Below are positions 9,723 to 17,894 of a stretch of DNA of 64,000 nt, in pieces; position 1 is the stretch's first letter; every line of letters starts with the position of its first letter. The stretch covers positions 2,979,001 through 3,043,000 of the forward strand of contig NZ_CP012700.1 in NCBI RefSeq assembly GCF_001307295.1, read 5' to 3'. The notes beneath the pieces were generated by a model. It was not told the origin of the DNA, ran no database searches, and saw only the letters and a list, made by a program, of their open reading frames with translations. Position numbers and translations under genes: made by a program. The stretch comes from Sphingopyxis macrogoltabida (GTDB taxonomy: Bacteria > Pseudomonadota > Alphaproteobacteria > Sphingomonadales > Sphingomonadaceae).

Positions 9723-11117
9723 GTGACCGCGGCCGTCTCCCCCGCCGACATCGGCAGTTACTGGCTCGCCAGTTGCGGTGACGATCTGACCCCGCGCGCC
9801 GCGCTGACGGGCGACGAAAGCGTCGATATCGCCATATTGGGCGGCGGCTTCTCCGGACTGTGGACCGCATGGTTCCTGCTCCAGAGCAATCCCGGCCTTT
9901 CGATCGCCATCGTCGAGCGGCAATTTTGCGGCTTCGGCGCATCGGGCCGCAACGGCGGCTGGTGTTCGCCGCGCTTTCCGATCAACCCGTCGGCACTCAT
10001 CCGGCGTTTCGGGGTCGCGACCACCCGCGCCATCCTGCTGGCGCAGCAAGCGATGGTGGACGAGGTCGGCCGGATTTGCGCAGAAGAAGGCATCGACGCG
10101 CATTTCAACCCGGCGGGTGTTCTGACCCTCGCGCGCAGCGCGGCGCAATTGCCCGCGTTGCAGAAATCCTTCGCCGCCTATGGCAAGCTCGGCATGGAGG
10201 ACGGCTGCGAGTTGCTCGATGCGGCGCAGGCCGCAGCACTGGTGCACGCGACCCATGTCCATGGCGGGATGCGCCTCGACGCCGGCGGGACGATCCACCC
10301 CGGGCGCCTCGTGCGCGGCCTTGCCCGCGCGGTCGAACGGCGCGGCGCGCGCATCTATGAAGGCACCGACGTGCTGCGCGTCGAAGACGGCGCCCGGCCA
10401 GCGCTCGTCACCGCCGGCGGGACGATCCGCGCGCGGCGCGCGATCCTGCTCGCGGGCGAGGCCTATCTGACCGGCCTCCCCGATTACCGCCGCCGGCTGA
10501 TCCCGATGGCCTCGACGATCATGCTCACCGCGCCGCTCAGCGCCGGGCAATGGGATAAAATCGGCTGGGCGGGCGGCGAATGCCTCAGTTCCTATGTGAA
10601 TACGACCAACTATCTGACCCGGACCGCCGACGGGCGCATCCTGTTCGGCAGCCGCGGCGCCCCCTATCGCTATGGCTCGGACATGTCCGAGGTCGCGCTG
10701 CGCGAAAACGCCAATTTCGACTGGATCCGCGATCGGCTGGTCGAGTGGTGGCCGGTGCTCGCGGACGTCGACTTCACGCATCGCTGGGCGGGCTATCTGG
10801 GTATATCGCGCGACTGGCTGCCGACCGTCCATTTCGATCCGGCGCGCCGGATCGGCCACAGCTATGGCTATACCGGCCACGGCGTCATCACGAGCGCGAT
10901 CTGCGCCCGCGCCCTCGCCGGACTGGTTCTCGGCCAGAAGCCGGGCGCAAACGCACCCTATATCCGCGCGCAAGCGCCGAACTGGGAGGGCGAACCGCTG
11001 CGCTGGGCGGGCATCCGCTATGTCCAGAACGCCTTCCTGCGCATGGACCTTGCCGAGACGGCCGGACGGCGGCCGCCCCTCGACGCGGGCCTCGCGCAAT
11101 ATCTGGGCGAACCCTGA
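9723..11117 (+). CDS. FAD-dependent oxidoreductase, DAO family (amine/D-amino-acid oxidase-like)
   Basis: 464 residues from GTG 9723, 13 bp after the acylase stop, so probably co-transcribed. An FAD-binding Rossmann motif ILGGGFSGLWTAWFL is near residue 39, followed by GFGASGRNGGW, typical of the gamma-glutamylputrescine oxidase/glycine-oxidase-like branch. The C-terminal part contains GYTGHGVITS, the second FAD contact. The expected reaction is oxidation of a primary or secondary amine or amino acid to an imine with hydrogen peroxide or reduced-carrier release. A RidA imine hydrolase is encoded downstream at 16230, which fits an imine intermediate. Confidence 0.85.
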   Translation: MTAAVSPADIGSYWLASCGDDLTPRAALTGDESVDIAILGGGFSGLWTAWFLLQSNPGLSIAIVERQFCGFGASGRNGGWCSPRFPINPSALIRRFGVATTRAILLAQQAMVDEVGRICAEEGIDAHFNPAGVLTLARSAAQLPALQKSFAAYGKLGMEDGCELLDAAQAAALVHATHVHGGMRLDAGGTIHPGRLVRGLARAVERRGARIYEGTDVLRVEDGARPALVTAGGTIRARRAILLAGEAYLTGLPDYRRRLIPMASTIMLTAPLSAGQWDKIGWAGGECLSSYVNTTNYLTRTADGRILFGSRGAPYRYGSDMSEVALRENANFDWIRDRLVEWWPVLADVDFTHRWAGYLGISRDWLPTVHFDPARRIGHSYGYTGHGVITSAICARALAGLVLGQKPGANAPYIRAQAPNWEGEPLRWAGIRYVQNAFLRMDLAETAGRRPPLDAGLAQYLGEP

Positions 11118-11127
11118 GCGGCGGCGC

Positions 11128-13215
11128 TTATTGCCCGGCCACCGCCGCGCCGCCCGAGTCCTTGAACGCCTGTTCGAGCCCCGGCACGAGCGCCGCCCCG
11201 GCCTTCAGTTCGACGCGCGAGCCGGCGAGATCGTCACCATAGGGTTCGGCCGGCCCGCCGAGGCATTGCGAGAGGAAATGTTCGGCGATCGCTGCGAAGG
11301 AGATGTTGGTCGCGTCCTTCGCATAGACATGCCCTTCGTCGGGATAGAAGGCGTAGGTCACCGGCTTGCCGCGCGCCTTCAGCGCGTCGACGATCTCCTG
11401 CGACTGGTCGGGGAAGATGCGCGGATCATTGGCACCGTTGGTGACCAGCAGCGGCTTGACGATCGCATCGACGCGCGCGATCGGCGAGCGCCGCATCAGG
11501 TCGGCCGCCCCTTCCTTTGTCGCCGGATCGCCAACCCGGTTGACGAATTGCGGCCGCTGCCAGGTCCACCAGTCGGGCATTGCCCCGATCAGCCGCGTGA
11601 GGTTGCTCGGCCCTGCCAGATCGACGCCGCACTGGAAGCGGTCGGGGGTGAAGCTCAGCGAGACGAGCGTCGAATAGCCCCCGTAAGAGAGCCCCATCAC
11701 CGCCACCTTGTCCTTCGCGGTCACGCCCTTGTCGATCGCCCATTGCACCGCGTCGAGCAGGTCGTCGTGCATCGTTTCCGACCATTTCCGGTCGCCCTTC
11801 GCCATGAAATCGCTGCCGAAGCCGCCCGAACCGCGAAAGTTCACCGACAGCACGGCATAGCCGCGGTCGGCGAGCCAGGCGTGCTGCGGATCAAACGCCA
11901 GATCGTCGCGCAGCCAGGGCCCGCCATGGACGAGCAGCACGAGCGGAACAGGCGCCGTGGGCATGCCGTCCGCGCCCGGTTTCGCATCTGCCGGGAGCGT
12001 CAGATAGCTTGGCAGGGTCAGCCCGTCGCGCGATGCGATGGCGACCGGAATGCGGCGCGCGAGTGCGCGCTGTTCGAGGTCGGGCCGGGTCGACAGCAGC
12101 GGCACCAGCGCCCGCTCCTTGCGGTTCCACCAGCTATAGCGGTCGGGGCGGTTCGGCACCGTTTCGAGGAGCAGCCAGCGCGCGTTGTCGGGCGTCTGCC
12201 CGACGATCTTGAACGGTCCCGCCGCAGCGGCCTCGAGCGCCGCGAACTCGGCGCGCGCACTGTCCGCCCGGACGGTCCATTCACTCACCAGCGGGTCTTC
12301 GCGCGTCGCGAGCAACGCCCCGCTTCCCTCGTCGAGCAGTGGATCGACGATATCGGCGCGCCCGGCAGCGGCGAGCAACGTCTTCTTGCCGGTTGCGAGA
12401 TCGATCGAGACGAGGCCCGCCTTGTCGCCGCCCCGGCTGTCGAGCATCGTCAATTTCCCCTCGGCATCGAGCCCCAGCACTTTGGAATTGCGAAGCGACG
12501 CGAGCGGGATCGTCATGAACTCGTGCGGTCCGGCCGGGTCGAGGCGGAAATAGGTCGAGGAACCGTCGGGGTTGCCGCGCACGCCCAGACGGATGTTGAA
12601 ATCGGGGTCGGCGACGACGTCGATATAATTGGGCGCGTTGCGGAACACCTCGGTGCGCGCGCCGGTCGCGAGGTCGATCCGATAAATGTCGCGATAGCGG
12701 CGGTCGCGGATGTTCATGCCGACGAGGATTTCGCCCGGCCGGCGTTTCGAAACCTTCACGATCTTCGTCTGCACCGCCGGATCGGCGGTGGCGTTGATGA
12801 CCGTCCCCTTCTCGAGATTGGCGATCCAGAGCTGGCTATGCTCTTCGCCCCCGACATCCTTGAGGATCAGGATGAAACGCCCGTCGGCGCTCCACTGAAA
12901 ACCGTCGGGCGGCCGGTTATCGAAACGGGTGACGGGTGTCGCCGACGCCGGGTCGCCGATCGGCGCGACCCAGACGTTGAGCACCCCGTCGAGCGGGTGG
13001 AGAAAAGCCAGTTGCTTGCCGTCGGGACTGATCTGCAGTTCCGAATAGGTCGGCGAGGCAAACAGCAGGTCGCGCGGTACGAGCGTTTCGGGCTGGACCG
13101 AACGGGCGAAGGCTGAGGATGACAATCCGGCGCCGGTCCCGCCACCGAAGGCCGCAACCGCCAGCGCGGCGGCACAGGCGCTGTTACCAAAAAGCCGCCC
13201 AACCCCGAGACCCAT
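11128..13215 (-). CDS. S9-family prolyl-oligopeptidase-type serine peptidase
   Basis: 695 residues from the ATG at 13215, chosen because GGGGAG lies 8 bp upstream and a signal-like stretch (MGLGVGRLFGNSACAAALA) follows at once. An N-terminal beta-propeller region with WD40-like repeats (SPDGKQLAF, SADGRFILI) precedes the alpha/beta-hydrolase domain. Catalytic motifs: nucleophile GLSYGGY, acid in NGANDPRIFPD and base in DEGHVYA. A secreted or periplasmic peptidase is likely. It is divergent from LysR2 and convergent with the oxidase gene (10 bp apart). In sphingomonads this peptidase class often sits with TonB receptors and processes imported peptides. It has no lasso-peptide biosynthesis genes beside it. 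Confidence 0.9.
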   Translation of the reverse strand: MGLGVGRLFGNSACAAALAVAAFGGGTGAGLSSSAFARSVQPETLVPRDLLFASPTYSELQISPDGKQLAFLHPLDGVLNVWVAPIGDPASATPVTRFDNRPPDGFQWSADGRFILILKDVGGEEHSQLWIANLEKGTVINATADPAVQTKIVKVSKRRPGEILVGMNIRDRRYRDIYRIDLATGARTEVFRNAPNYIDVVADPDFNIRLGVRGNPDGSSTYFRLDPAGPHEFMTIPLASLRNSKVLGLDAEGKLTMLDSRGGDKAGLVSIDLATGKKTLLAAAGRADIVDPLLDEGSGALLATREDPLVSEWTVRADSARAEFAALEAAAAGPFKIVGQTPDNARWLLLETVPNRPDRYSWWNRKERALVPLLSTRPDLEQRALARRIPVAIASRDGLTLPSYLTLPADAKPGADGMPTAPVPLVLLVHGGPWLRDDLAFDPQHAWLADRGYAVLSVNFRGSGGFGSDFMAKGDRKWSETMHDDLLDAVQWAIDKGVTAKDKVAVMGLSYGGYSTLVSLSFTPDRFQCGVDLAGPSNLTRLIGAMPDWWTWQRPQFVNRVGDPATKEGAADLMRRSPIARVDAIVKPLLVTNGANDPRIFPDQSQEIVDALKARGKPVTYAFYPDEGHVYAKDATNISFAAIAEHFLSQCLGGPAEPYGDDLAGSRVELKAGAALVPGLEQAFKDSGGAAVAGQ

Positions 13216-13276
13216 ATCGCACGCTCCCCGAAACATCCTTCGATCAGTGCAGATTGCCGACCGAACCGCAACAGGA

Positions 13277-13290
13277 CCAATGCGCAATAT
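13277..13290 (-). promoter_or_regulatory. Weak regulon-like operator, site D
   Basis: On the minus strand ATATTGCGCATTGG retains the right half GCATTGG but matches only 9 of 14 consensus positions. It lies in the divergent promoter between the S9 peptidase (ATG 13215) and LysR2 (ATG 13372). Its position supports it more than its sequence does. Confidence 0.3.
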
Positions 13291-13371
13291 GGATCAATCC
13301 ATGCACGCCACGGAGGGTGGCCGATCGCGCGCAATATATTAGAAGCTTCGCGGCGTCCGGAGGGCTGAACG

Positions 13372-14271
13372 ATGGAAATGGCATGGCTTGAAGATTTCGG
13401 CGCGCTGATCCGCGCGGGGAATTTCTCGCGCGCCGCGGCGGCACGCCATGTCACGCAGCCCGCCTTCAGCCGCCGCATCCGCGCCCTCGAGGACTGGCTG
13501 GGCGTCGACCTCGTCGACCGCGCGACCCATCAGATGGTCCTGACCCCCGCCGGCAAACGCTTCGCCGTGATCGCCGAAACGGTCTTGCGCGATATCGAAC
13601 ACGGCCGGCGCGAGGTGCAGGAGATTGCGGGAACATCGGCATCGACGGTCAAGATCCTCGTTACCCACGCGCTGGCGCTGACCTTCTTCCCGCAATGGCT
13701 TGCGACGCTGCAGTCGATGGCCGACACCGCGATTCCGATCCAGCTCACCGCCGACAATATGGGCGCTTCCGAACAGATCATGCTAAACGGAAAGGCACAT
13801 TTCTCGCTTTGCTATTTCCACCCGGCCGCCGTGTCGGTGCTCGATGGGGCGGGCTTTCAATCGATATCGCTCGGCACCGACACGCTGGTGCCGGTCAGCG
13901 CGCCGCGCGCAAGCGACCGGGGGGCGCTCCATACCCTTGCCGAGGAGGCCGGTGTCCCGGTCAAATTGCTCGCCTATGGCGCGGACTCGGGCATGGACCG
14001 GATCATATCGGCGATGCTCGGAACGAACGCGGCGCCCGCCAGCCTGACGCCGGTGTTCACCTCGCACACCCTCGTCCTTGCGCGTATGGCCAGGGACGGG
14101 CGGGGGCTGGCGTGGTTGCCGCTGAGCATCGTCGAGGACGATCTGGCGCAGGGTTTGCTGGTCCGCGCGGGCGACACGCAATGGGACATTCCGGTCGACA
14201 TCCGGCTCTATCGTCCGCGCGGCCGGCAATCGCCATCGGCCGAAGCCTTCTGGAAGCTGGCGTCGGCGTGA
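13372..14271 (+). CDS. LysR-family transcriptional regulator (LysR2)
   Basis: 299 residues, ATG 13372 with CCGGAGGG upstream. The winged HTH lies at about residues 4-62 (FSRAAAARHVTQPAFSRRIR). The effector domain retains the same phrases as LysR1 (LTADNMGASEQIMLNGKAHF against LIADNMVACERFMLEGKADF). The two are therefore paralogues, probably from a duplication, placed about 13 kb apart in the same block. It is divergent from the S9 peptidase and upstream of the HAD/PLP-enzyme/RidA operon. Control of either is plausible. Confidence 0.9.
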   Translation: MEMAWLEDFGALIRAGNFSRAAAARHVTQPAFSRRIRALEDWLGVDLVDRATHQMVLTPAGKRFAVIAETVLRDIEHGRREVQEIAGTSASTVKILVTHALALTFFPQWLATLQSMADTAIPIQLTADNMGASEQIMLNGKAHFSLCYFHPAAVSVLDGAGFQSISLGTDTLVPVSAPRASDRGALHTLAEEAGVPVKLLAYGADSGMDRIISAMLGTNAAPASLTPVFTSHTLVLARMARDGRGLAWLPLSIVEDDLAQGLLVRAGDTQWDIPVDIRLYRPRGRQSPSAEAFWKLASA

Positions 14272-14333
14272 TCACGAAGCGCCGGGGCGCGGAGAGCGAA
14301 TTGCGATGCTTACGGCGCGGCATGAAACCATCA

Positions 14334-14347
14334 GCAACCGGCATTGG
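14334..14347 (+). promoter_or_regulatory. Candidate regulon operator, site E
   Basis: GCAACCGGCATTGG matches 12 of 14 positions of the consensus. It lies 88 bp upstream of the HAD-family gene ATG (14436), in the gap after LysR2. Confidence 0.6.
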
Positions 14348-14435
14348 CGGGCAGGACCGGCGCCCTGTTAATCGCAACCGACTTCAACGCAGGACCGGAC
14401 GTCGCATCCGGGCCGCAAGAACCTGGACCCTCGCC

Positions 14436-15065
14436 ATGAAATCGGCCGCCCCCGTCGAAGCCGTGCTCTTCGACCTCCTCACCGCACTCCTCGACTCCTG
14501 GTCGGTCTGGAATCACGCCGCCGGATCGGCGGCTGACGGACTGCGCTGGCGCCGCGCCTATCTGAGGCTGACCTACGGCTGCGGGAGCTATCGCCCCTAT
14601 GAAGACCTTGTCCGCGAAGCGGCGGCCGAGGCGGGCGTCGCTGCATCGGCGGCCGAGGCATTGACCGCGGGCTGGGACATGCTCCGGCCCTGGCCCGAAG
14701 TGCAACGCGTGCTCGGCGATCTCACCGCTCGCGGTGTGCGCCTCGGCGTCGTCACCAACTGTTCGGTCACCCTCGGCCGGCAGGCTGCCGAGCAGGTCGG
14801 CGTTCCCCTTTCAGTGGTCATGACCTCCGAAGAGGCCGGCTTTTACAAACCGCATCCGCAGGCGTACCGCGCCGCGCTCGACCGGCTCGGCGCGGACCCC
14901 GAACGGACGCTGTTCGTCGCGGGCTCGCCTGCGGACATCCCGGGTGCGGCCGGGGTCGGCATGTCCGTTTTCTGGCACAACCGGGCCGGGCTGCCGTTCG
15001 TCGCCGACACGGCGCGTCCGCTGCTTATTGCCGACACGCTCGACCCGCTGGTAACGCTGGCGTGA
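14436..15065 (+). CDS. HAD-superfamily hydrolase (haloacid-dehalogenase-like)
   Basis: 209 residues. Motif I is FDLLTALLDS near residue 12, with the nucleophilic Asp present. The second position of the phosphatase-type DxD is replaced, which is closer to the 2-haloacid dehalogenase branch (DxxGT) than to HAD phosphatases. Motif II is VVTNCS, the motif III lysine is in YKPHP and motif IV is near FVAGSPADI, where an acidic pair is not obvious. It is the first gene of a three-gene operon with the PLP enzyme (GTGA overlap) and RidA. The substrate is unknown. Confidence 0.78.
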   Translation: MKSAAPVEAVLFDLLTALLDSWSVWNHAAGSAADGLRWRRAYLRLTYGCGSYRPYEDLVREAAAEAGVAASAAEALTAGWDMLRPWPEVQRVLGDLTARGVRLGVVTNCSVTLGRQAAEQVGVPLSVVMTSEEAGFYKPHPQAYRAALDRLGADPERTLFVAGSPADIPGAAGVGMSVFWHNRAGLPFVADTARPLLIADTLDPLVTLA

Positions 15066-16210
15066 GGAATCCGATTGAAATGTTCGAAGGATTATACACC
15101 CCGCGCCTGCTCCTCGACGCGGACCGGCTGGAACGCAATGCGGCGCGCATGCGCGCGCGCTGTCACGATCTGGGGGTCACGCTTCGTCCGCATCTCAAGA
15201 CAGCAAAATCGGCCGATGTCGCGCGCGTCGCCGCCGATGGCGCGCAAGGACCGATCACCGTTTCGACGCTGGCCGAAGCCGAATATTTCGCGGCCGCGGG
15301 CTGGCGCGACATCCTCTATTCGACCGCGATCGCGCCGGCGAAGCTCGGCCGCGCCGCGCAGATCCAGCGCGACCATGGCGCGCGCATCCTGTTCGTCATC
15401 GACGATCGCGACATAGTGGTTGCGATCGGCAAGGAGGCGGCCGCACTGGGCGCCCACTTCGGCCTGCTCATCGAGGTCGACTGCGGCGAACATCGCAGCG
15501 GCGTCGAGCCCGCTTCGGACGCGCTGCTCGCCATCGCCGATGCGATCGCGGCCGCTTCGCCGCGGCTCGAACTGATGGGCGTGATGACCCACGCCGGCCA
15601 TTCCTACGCCTTCGACGACCCGGCACTGATCAGGGCGCTCGCCGAGACCGAGCGGCTCGCGGCGGTCGCTTCGGCCGAACTGCTGCGCTCGCACGGCCAC
15701 AAATGCCCGATCGTCAGCGTCGGCTCGACGCCGACCGCGCTCTTCGCCGAGCATCTCGCCGGGGTCACCGAAGTCCGCGCGGGCATCTATCTGTTCCACG
15801 ATCTTGCGCAGCTCTCACGGGGCATTTGCAGCGAGGACGACCTTGCCATTTCGGTGCTCGCGACAGTGATCGGCCACCAGCGCGGCGGCCCCAGCCTCAT
15901 CCTCGATGCCGGCGCTCTCGCCCTGTCGAAAGATGTGGGCGCCAACCGCTTCATGCCCGATGCCGGCTATGGCCGGGTCTGCGATGCGGCGACGCTGGAA
16001 CCGCTCGGCGAACTCGCGGTGACGACCGTGCATCAGGAACATGGCAATGTGCCCATCCCCGACGCAAGCTGGTTCGCCCGACTCCCGATCGGCAGCCTTG
16101 TGCGGATATTGCCCAACCACGCCTGTCTGACCTGCGCCGCCTATCAGTCCTACGACGTGCTGCGCGCCGGGACCATCGTCGACCAATGGCCGCGGATCGG
16201 CGGCTGGTGA
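15062..16210 (+). CDS. D-threonine aldolase/D-serine dehydratase-like PLP enzyme (alanine-racemase fold)
   Basis: 382 residues if it starts at GTG 15062, whose GTGA overlaps the HAD stop. An ATG at 15080 (MFEGLYTPRLLLD) is an alternative, with AGGA upstream. The PLP lysine is expected at Lys46 in RPHLKTAK, the hallmark of the D-threonine aldolase and eukaryotic-type D-serine dehydratase family. MTHAGHSY and the C-terminal PNHACLTC supply the usual His and Cys metal ligands. Such enzymes split or dehydrate D-beta-hydroxy amino acids, releasing glycine plus aldehyde, or pyruvate plus ammonia. The neighbouring RidA and the upstream oxidase support a role in catabolism of an unusual, possibly D-configured, amino acid. 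Confidence 0.88.
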   Translation: MRNPIEMFEGLYTPRLLLDADRLERNAARMRARCHDLGVTLRPHLKTAKSADVARVAADGAQGPITVSTLAEAEYFAAAGWRDILYSTAIAPAKLGRAAQIQRDHGARILFVIDDRDIVVAIGKEAAALGAHFGLLIEVDCGEHRSGVEPASDALLAIADAIAAASPRLELMGVMTHAGHSYAFDDPALIRALAETERLAAVASAELLRSHGHKCPIVSVGSTPTALFAEHLAGVTEVRAGIYLFHDLAQLSRGICSEDDLAISVLATVIGHQRGGPSLILDAGALALSKDVGANRFMPDAGYGRVCDAATLEPLGELAVTTVHQEHGNVPIPDASWFARLPIGSLVRILPNHACLTCAAYQSYDVLRAGTIVDQWPRIGGW

Positions 16211-16229
16211 ACCTGTCCGGAGATCCTTG

Positions 16230-16622
16230 ATGACCGAGAAAATGACCGAAATACGATGCGCCGATGCGCCCCCGCCCGGCGGCCATTATGTCCAGGCGAT
16301 GCTCCACCGCGACACGCTCTATGTCTCGGGCCAGCTCGGCGTGACGCGCGACACGCCCGATCCGGCGGCGGTCCCCGTTGCCGAGCAGGTTTCCTTCGCC
16401 CTCGCCAATATCGCCGCAATAGGCCGCGTCGTCGGCGCCGAGATCGACGATATCGTCCGCTGCACCATTTACGTCACCGACGTCGCGCACTGGGATGAGG
16501 TCAACCGCGCCTATGCCGCCTTTTTCGGCGCGCACCGTCCGGCCCGCTCGATCGTCCCCTGCGGCCCGCTCCATTTCGGCGCGCTGGTCGAGATCGAAGC
16601 AGTCGTCGCAGCGAGCGCCTGA
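16230..16622 (+). CDS. RidA-family reactive enamine/imine deaminase
   Basis: 130 residues from the ATG at 16230 (CCGGAG 7 bp upstream). The family signature is clear: YVSGQLG, a helix ANIAAIGRVVGAEIDDIV, CTIYVTD, and PARSIVPCG with Arg106, equivalent to the essential arginine of RidA, followed by EIEAVV. RidA hydrolyses enamine/imine intermediates made by PLP enzymes and amine oxidases. Its position directly behind a PLP lyase, in a block that also encodes a DAO-type oxidase, fits a housekeeping step for that pathway. Residues that separate RidA from other Rid subfamilies were not resolved. Confidence 0.88.
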   Translation: MTEKMTEIRCADAPPPGGHYVQAMLHRDTLYVSGQLGVTRDTPDPAAVPVAEQVSFALANIAAIGRVVGAEIDDIVRCTIYVTDVAHWDEVNRAYAAFFGAHRPARSIVPCGPLHFGALVEIEAVVAASA

Positions 16623-16638
16623 CGCAGCCCCGGCCCGA

Positions 16639-17736
16639 TTATGGAGAGAAGGCGCCGACCGAATCCCAATCGGCCGCCGCCGCAGCGTTGCGCCGAAGCA
16701 AGGTGATCAGGAGCCGGTCGACCTCGGGCGAGGAAGCGAGGAGGCCGTAAGCCGCGACGGTCGTCATCAACCCGCTGAGCAACTGGAGCCGATAGTCGCG
16801 CTCGATCAATTTCCGCTCATAGCCCGATCCGAAGATATCGGCGTAGAGTCGCAGCAGTTCATGCTCGGACAGGCGCCGGCTCTCGACCTTCACGCTGCCT
16901 GACAGGAAATAACCGACGTCGTGCATCGGATTGCGCCAGCCGGTAATCTGCCAGTCGATCAGCACCGCGCCCGATGGTCCGAACAGGATATTGTCGACCC
17001 GCGGATCGCCATGGGTCAGCGTGCCGCGGTCCATCGGCAGCCGGTACCAGCCGCGCGCCGATGCCGCCGCCGCCGCGACGGTATCCATCTCGGGGCCGCT
17101 CAGCCGGTCGGCGGCATCGCGCCTGATGACGGCCAGACCCCGATCGACGGCGGCCGACCAATAATCGGCGGTTCCGGCCATCGTCATGCCCCAGCCCGGC
17201 GCCTCGCCCCGCTCCATCGGGTAGAAACTGCGATGGAGCTTGGCGAGTTCGGCGACTACGCTGCGCGCATCGTCCAGCTCGCATCCGTCGATCTGGTTTC
17301 CCGCGCGCGCCGTCGAACTCAGATCCTCCATCACCAGATTGATATTCTCGGCATGGCCGTCGACCCACAGCACGGCCGGGATTCGGCAGACATCGTCGCG
17401 CCCCTTGAGCAGCCGGTAGCTTTCGAGCTCGCGGAGATAGGAGCCGCTGCCGATACCATGCGCATGCGACGTTTCGTCGCTGCTGCGAAATTTGCAGACG
17501 ACCGACGCGGGGGCCGATGTCGGCGCCGCGAAAGCCAGGTCGACGCATAAGGTCTCGCTGACATTGCCGGCGCCGATCGGCCGGGCTTCGAACGAAATCA
17601 CGTTGGCATCGCGATGGCCGGCGGCCCGGAGGACCCGGGTCAACCACTCCGGATCGATATCGTCATGGCGATCGAGCAATCGCGGCGCGTCATGGTCGCC
17701 CACCGGCAGTTCCTTCCCACATCCTTTTCGGACCAT
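16639..17736 (-). CDS. APH/EcKL-type phosphotransferase family protein
   Basis: Up to 365 residues. The kinase signature HGDPRVDNILFG (Brenner-type catalytic loop) and LIDWQITGWRNPMHDVGYFL (metal-binding Asp) are in place, with an N-lobe glycine-rich AGNVSETLCVDL and the lysine in VVCKFR. The start is uncertain. ATG 17736 has no good ribosome site. GTG 17703 is preceded by GGGAAGGAAC and would put the operator at 17761 some 57 bp upstream, like the other genes. Related proteins occur in xenobiotic and steroid gene clusters as phosphotransferases or CoA-pathway accessory proteins. It is not evidence of antibiotic resistance. It is divergent from the NTF2-like gene. Confidence 0.8.
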   Translation of the reverse strand: MVRKGCGKELPVGDHDAPRLLDRHDDIDPEWLTRVLRAAGHRDANVISFEARPIGAGNVSETLCVDLAFAAPTSAPASVVCKFRSSDETSHAHGIGSGSYLRELESYRLLKGRDDVCRIPAVLWVDGHAENINLVMEDLSSTARAGNQIDGCELDDARSVVAELAKLHRSFYPMERGEAPGWGMTMAGTADYWSAAVDRGLAVIRRDAADRLSGPEMDTVAAAAASARGWYRLPMDRGTLTHGDPRVDNILFGPSGAVLIDWQITGWRNPMHDVGYFLSGSVKVESRRLSEHELLRLYADIFGSGYERKLIERDYRLQLLSGLMTTVAAYGLLASSPEVDRLLITLLRRNAAAAADWDSVGAFSP

Positions 17737-17760
17737 GCTGCCGCGCGTTCCGCGAGACTA

Positions 17761-17774
17761 CCAATCGGAATTGG
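17761..17774 (+). promoter_or_regulatory. Candidate regulon operator, site F
   Basis: CCAATCGGAATTGG has both half-sites intact and matches 13 of 14 consensus positions. It lies between the divergent APH-like and NTF2-like genes. Confidence 0.68.
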
Positions 17775-17894
17775 CGAGGAAGGGATCGGCGCAGGCGATG
17801 ATTGATCGGCGCGGACGATGAAATGGACCCGATTATCGATTGGTGGCGCCTCCGGGTGTTTGCGAGAACCACGGCAACGACAGGGAGAGATGAG

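Noticed and set aside
6923..9751. Very long open frames antisense to the acylase and other genes
   Set aside because: High GC opens long antisense frames; their translations are Arg/Asp/Ala-rich with no family motifs, while the sense frames carry signal peptides and catalytic motifs.
11128..13215. Possible lasso-peptide isopeptidase locus (S9 peptidase near a TonB receptor)
   Set aside because: No precursor, B-type protease or lasso cyclase genes are seen nearby; the S9 enzyme is adequately explained as a general prolyl-oligopeptidase-type peptidase.
16666..16679. CCAATCGGCCGCCG resembling the regulon operator
   Set aside because: Only the left eight bases match; it lies inside the C-terminal coding part of the APH-like gene and has no right half-site.
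16639..17736. Aminoglycoside resistance gene
   Set aside because: The APH fold is present, but this kinase branch is common in catabolic clusters and nothing else in the context suggests resistance.
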